A stretch of DNA of 64,000 nucleotides from Acidobacteriota bacterium (GTDB lineage: Bacteria > Acidobacteriota > Terriglobia > Terriglobales > Acidobacteriaceae), in assembly GCA_018268755.1 (NCBI GenBank), contig JAFDVW010000001.1:1-64000 (forward strand), written 5' to 3'. The notes under the pieces are model-generated. The model did no database searches and had not been told where the DNA came from. It was given only the letters and a program-made list of their open reading frames with translations. Positions 63,501 to 64,000 of this stretch are shown piece by piece (position 1 is the stretch's first letter; each line of letters opens with the position of its first letter). A program made the translations under genes and the position numbers.

Positions 63501-63856
63501 ACTTGTTGCGACACTTCGCCGGGCTTGAGCGCGGCGTCCACGCGGCGGTCGGAGGCCACATCCACGTTCACCCCACGGGTCACGGACGTCTGAAATCCGC
63601 TCTGCTGGACGGTGACGGTGTAGGCACCGATGGGCAATTCCGGAATGCTATAGCTGCCGTCGGCGCTGGTCTGTGTGGCGCGCTCCAGTCCAGTATTGAC
63701 ATTGCGCACTGTAACGCTGGCGCCGGAAACGACCGCGCCGGAGGCGTCGGTCACGGTGCCCAGGATGGTGCCGCGAAAGGTCTGGGCCTTCAGCAAAGGG
63801 TTGGCGAAAACCACAATGGCGAAAATCAGGACTGCGGATAGTGCTCGTACACGCAT
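60539..63856 (-). CDS. Oar-like TonB-dependent receptor
   Basis: A 1105-residue outer-membrane protein of the kind expanded in Acidobacteriota. A signal peptide (ALSAVLIFAIVVFANPLLKAQ) is followed by a carboxypeptidase-regulatory beta domain (about 30-115, GTVTDASGAVVSGASVTVRNVNTG, QTSADGSYSIPELPIGAYTV), a plug domain (ENVPVNGRDYMKLIYLNPGV, VLSNYEAEYGRNSGAVVNIVTKSGTN) and a long beta barrel to the C-terminal IVF. It likely imports glycans or other large substrates. AAGGAG precedes ATG 63856. Chromosomal, outside the ICE. Confidence 0.9.
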   Translation of the reverse strand: MRVRALSAVLIFAIVVFANPLLKAQTFRGTILGTVTDASGAVVSGASVTVRNVNTGLERATQTSADGSYSIPELPIGAYTVTVQQSGFQTSVTRGVNVDVASDRRVDAALKPGEVSQQVEVSGEVLPQVDTTSAQLGGTLTSATIENVPVNGRDYMKLIYLNPGVAGSPDQISDSPGSYGTFSMNGSRGRANNFLLDGTDMNDGYRNDPAINEAGVFGDPATILPIDAVAELRVLSNYEAEYGRNSGAVVNIVTKSGTNQWHGSLLEYWRSGQLGARNYFNFDNTPKNSFLNNQFGGSFGGPIVKDKTFFYVNYEGQRESGAQSGTSCVPDPAVLASAEQDILDNEGTLNPVTQALLQRNPWPTPNIAGAVSDTTGCSQDNLSTATPFRNRVDSMIAKLDHNFNTRNMLTGRYYFGDSDQSFPFAQLAAGILPGFNTVTPTRVQLISLSYVKIVNPSQVNEARLGWNRFAEGFFPEDQKFDPSSIGLNTGVGAYEGGLPSISVGAFSQIGATTSVPRNRVDANWHFVDNYAWKTGKHDVKFGYEFRRTTIKHVIENTFRGTLSFDDLTTFLEGTPSDGSQRQGDTRRHTFENSHGLYLQDSYRVSPRLTLNLGMRWDYFGVTGEKDHLFYQFDPADAYGTSPTGQLYGKDLNNFAPRVAFAYDIGGKGKTVVRGGWGMFYDAFAQDIFLGHLPWNCLFCPGPAYVGNPSAGTAAIASVGLTGGALDASVPVYDAASASTLGDFFGADPKMRTPYTQNFNLNIQQALGGRAMFQVAYVGSKGTKLFRFRDINQPGQDEITAADLENGVIGYGVPRPYSQLFYINMEESKGSSIYHALQTSLRMNAWHGLSSQANFVWSHSIDDSSDSEDFTPNQAQPSNSQDPGGNRGQSSFDIRKRFTWNLSYEFPKLGGSLAKLKNGWGVDSVVSLQDGQPWHLNYLFEGDYSGAGEGYDRPDVVGPVHYGNGPNNYLDLSSFAAPCTWDPALNPGASDESNCVAGTRHFGNLGRNSLRGPSFKEFNFSLFKNTDLTEHMKLQIRAEFFNILNHPNFANPIMPGFAADAGSPDAATGRQSGYYQLTATGDVGIGNPFLGSGGPRGVQFAAKIVF

Positions 63857-64000
63857 AGCTTCTCCTTAGTTTGCCCCAAACTTATTCGCCCCAACGTCCG
63901 GCTGTGCTGCGATACGTTGCGCGCATCTTGCCTCGAAGGAACGACAGTTTTCAAGCTATTTTGCTGGCCCGGGAAGAGATACGGTTTTGGTTACTCAGAG

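Overview
The window looks like an Acidobacteriota chromosome carrying the right-hand part of a large integrative and conjugative element (ICE). The host guess rests on a 1105-residue Oar-like TonB-dependent receptor with an N-terminal carboxypeptidase-regulatory domain, a TPR lipoprotein-like gene and small proteins of a familiar acidobacterial style at the right edge. The ICE ends at about 58.0 kb, where an excisionase-like gene and a tyrosine recombinase abut the 3' end of a tRNA-Lys(CTT) gene. The left end was not found, and no repeat of the tRNA-Lys 3' end was seen, so the element probably extends past position 1 or ends in an unrecognised way near 4.7-5.0 kb.

Layout. 0-2.6 kb is decayed sequence: an RHS fragment cut by a 246-bp inverted-repeat element, a TPR pseudogene with stops, an SRAP (YedK-type) fragment and one intact small gene. 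2.7-4.7 kb is a membrane PAS/GAF protein with no output domain. 5-24 kb is the DNA-processing and maintenance half of the ICE, mostly minus strand: DUF932 protein, SNF2-like helicase, DUF6094-like methyltransferase, broken zeta-type toxin locus, Rad52-like annealing protein, nucleotidyltransferase pair, a PRTRC cluster (ThiF, B, F, C, E), SSB, a stand-alone NrdJ C-terminal (TSCPD) protein and a TOTE-type primase. A CDF cation transporter at 24.2 kb is cargo. 25-47 kb is a minus-strand type IV secretion/conjugation operon (VirD4, VirB9 x2, VirB8, VirB6, two VirB5/TrbJ-like, VirB4, VirB3, pilin-like proteins, VirB10, VirB1, MoxR). Inside it lies a 944-residue protein carrying the double-psi beta-barrel RNA polymerase active-site signature (DFDFDQ). 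No relaxase or VirB11 was recognised.

47.5-56 kb is the most unusual part: 32 tRNA genes in three clusters (two plus-strand, one minus-strand) that together specify all 20 amino acids. They are interleaved with an RtcB RNA ligase, a HEPN-motif protein with a co-directional partner, and a SagB-like nitroreductase. Several of these tRNAs are non-canonical: one has a tRNA-Sec-like body with an apparent UAU anticodon, five carry C33 instead of U33, and two leucine tRNAs lack the long variable arm. A reasonable model is that the ICE brings its own translation set and RNA-repair ligase to survive tRNA-cleaving defences of the host or competing elements, with the HEPN protein as a candidate nuclease. 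This is inference, not proof.

Right of tRNA-Lys (58.1-64 kb) is ordinary chromosome: a small conserved protein, a TPR protein and the TonB-dependent receptor, with a clear terminator between the last two.
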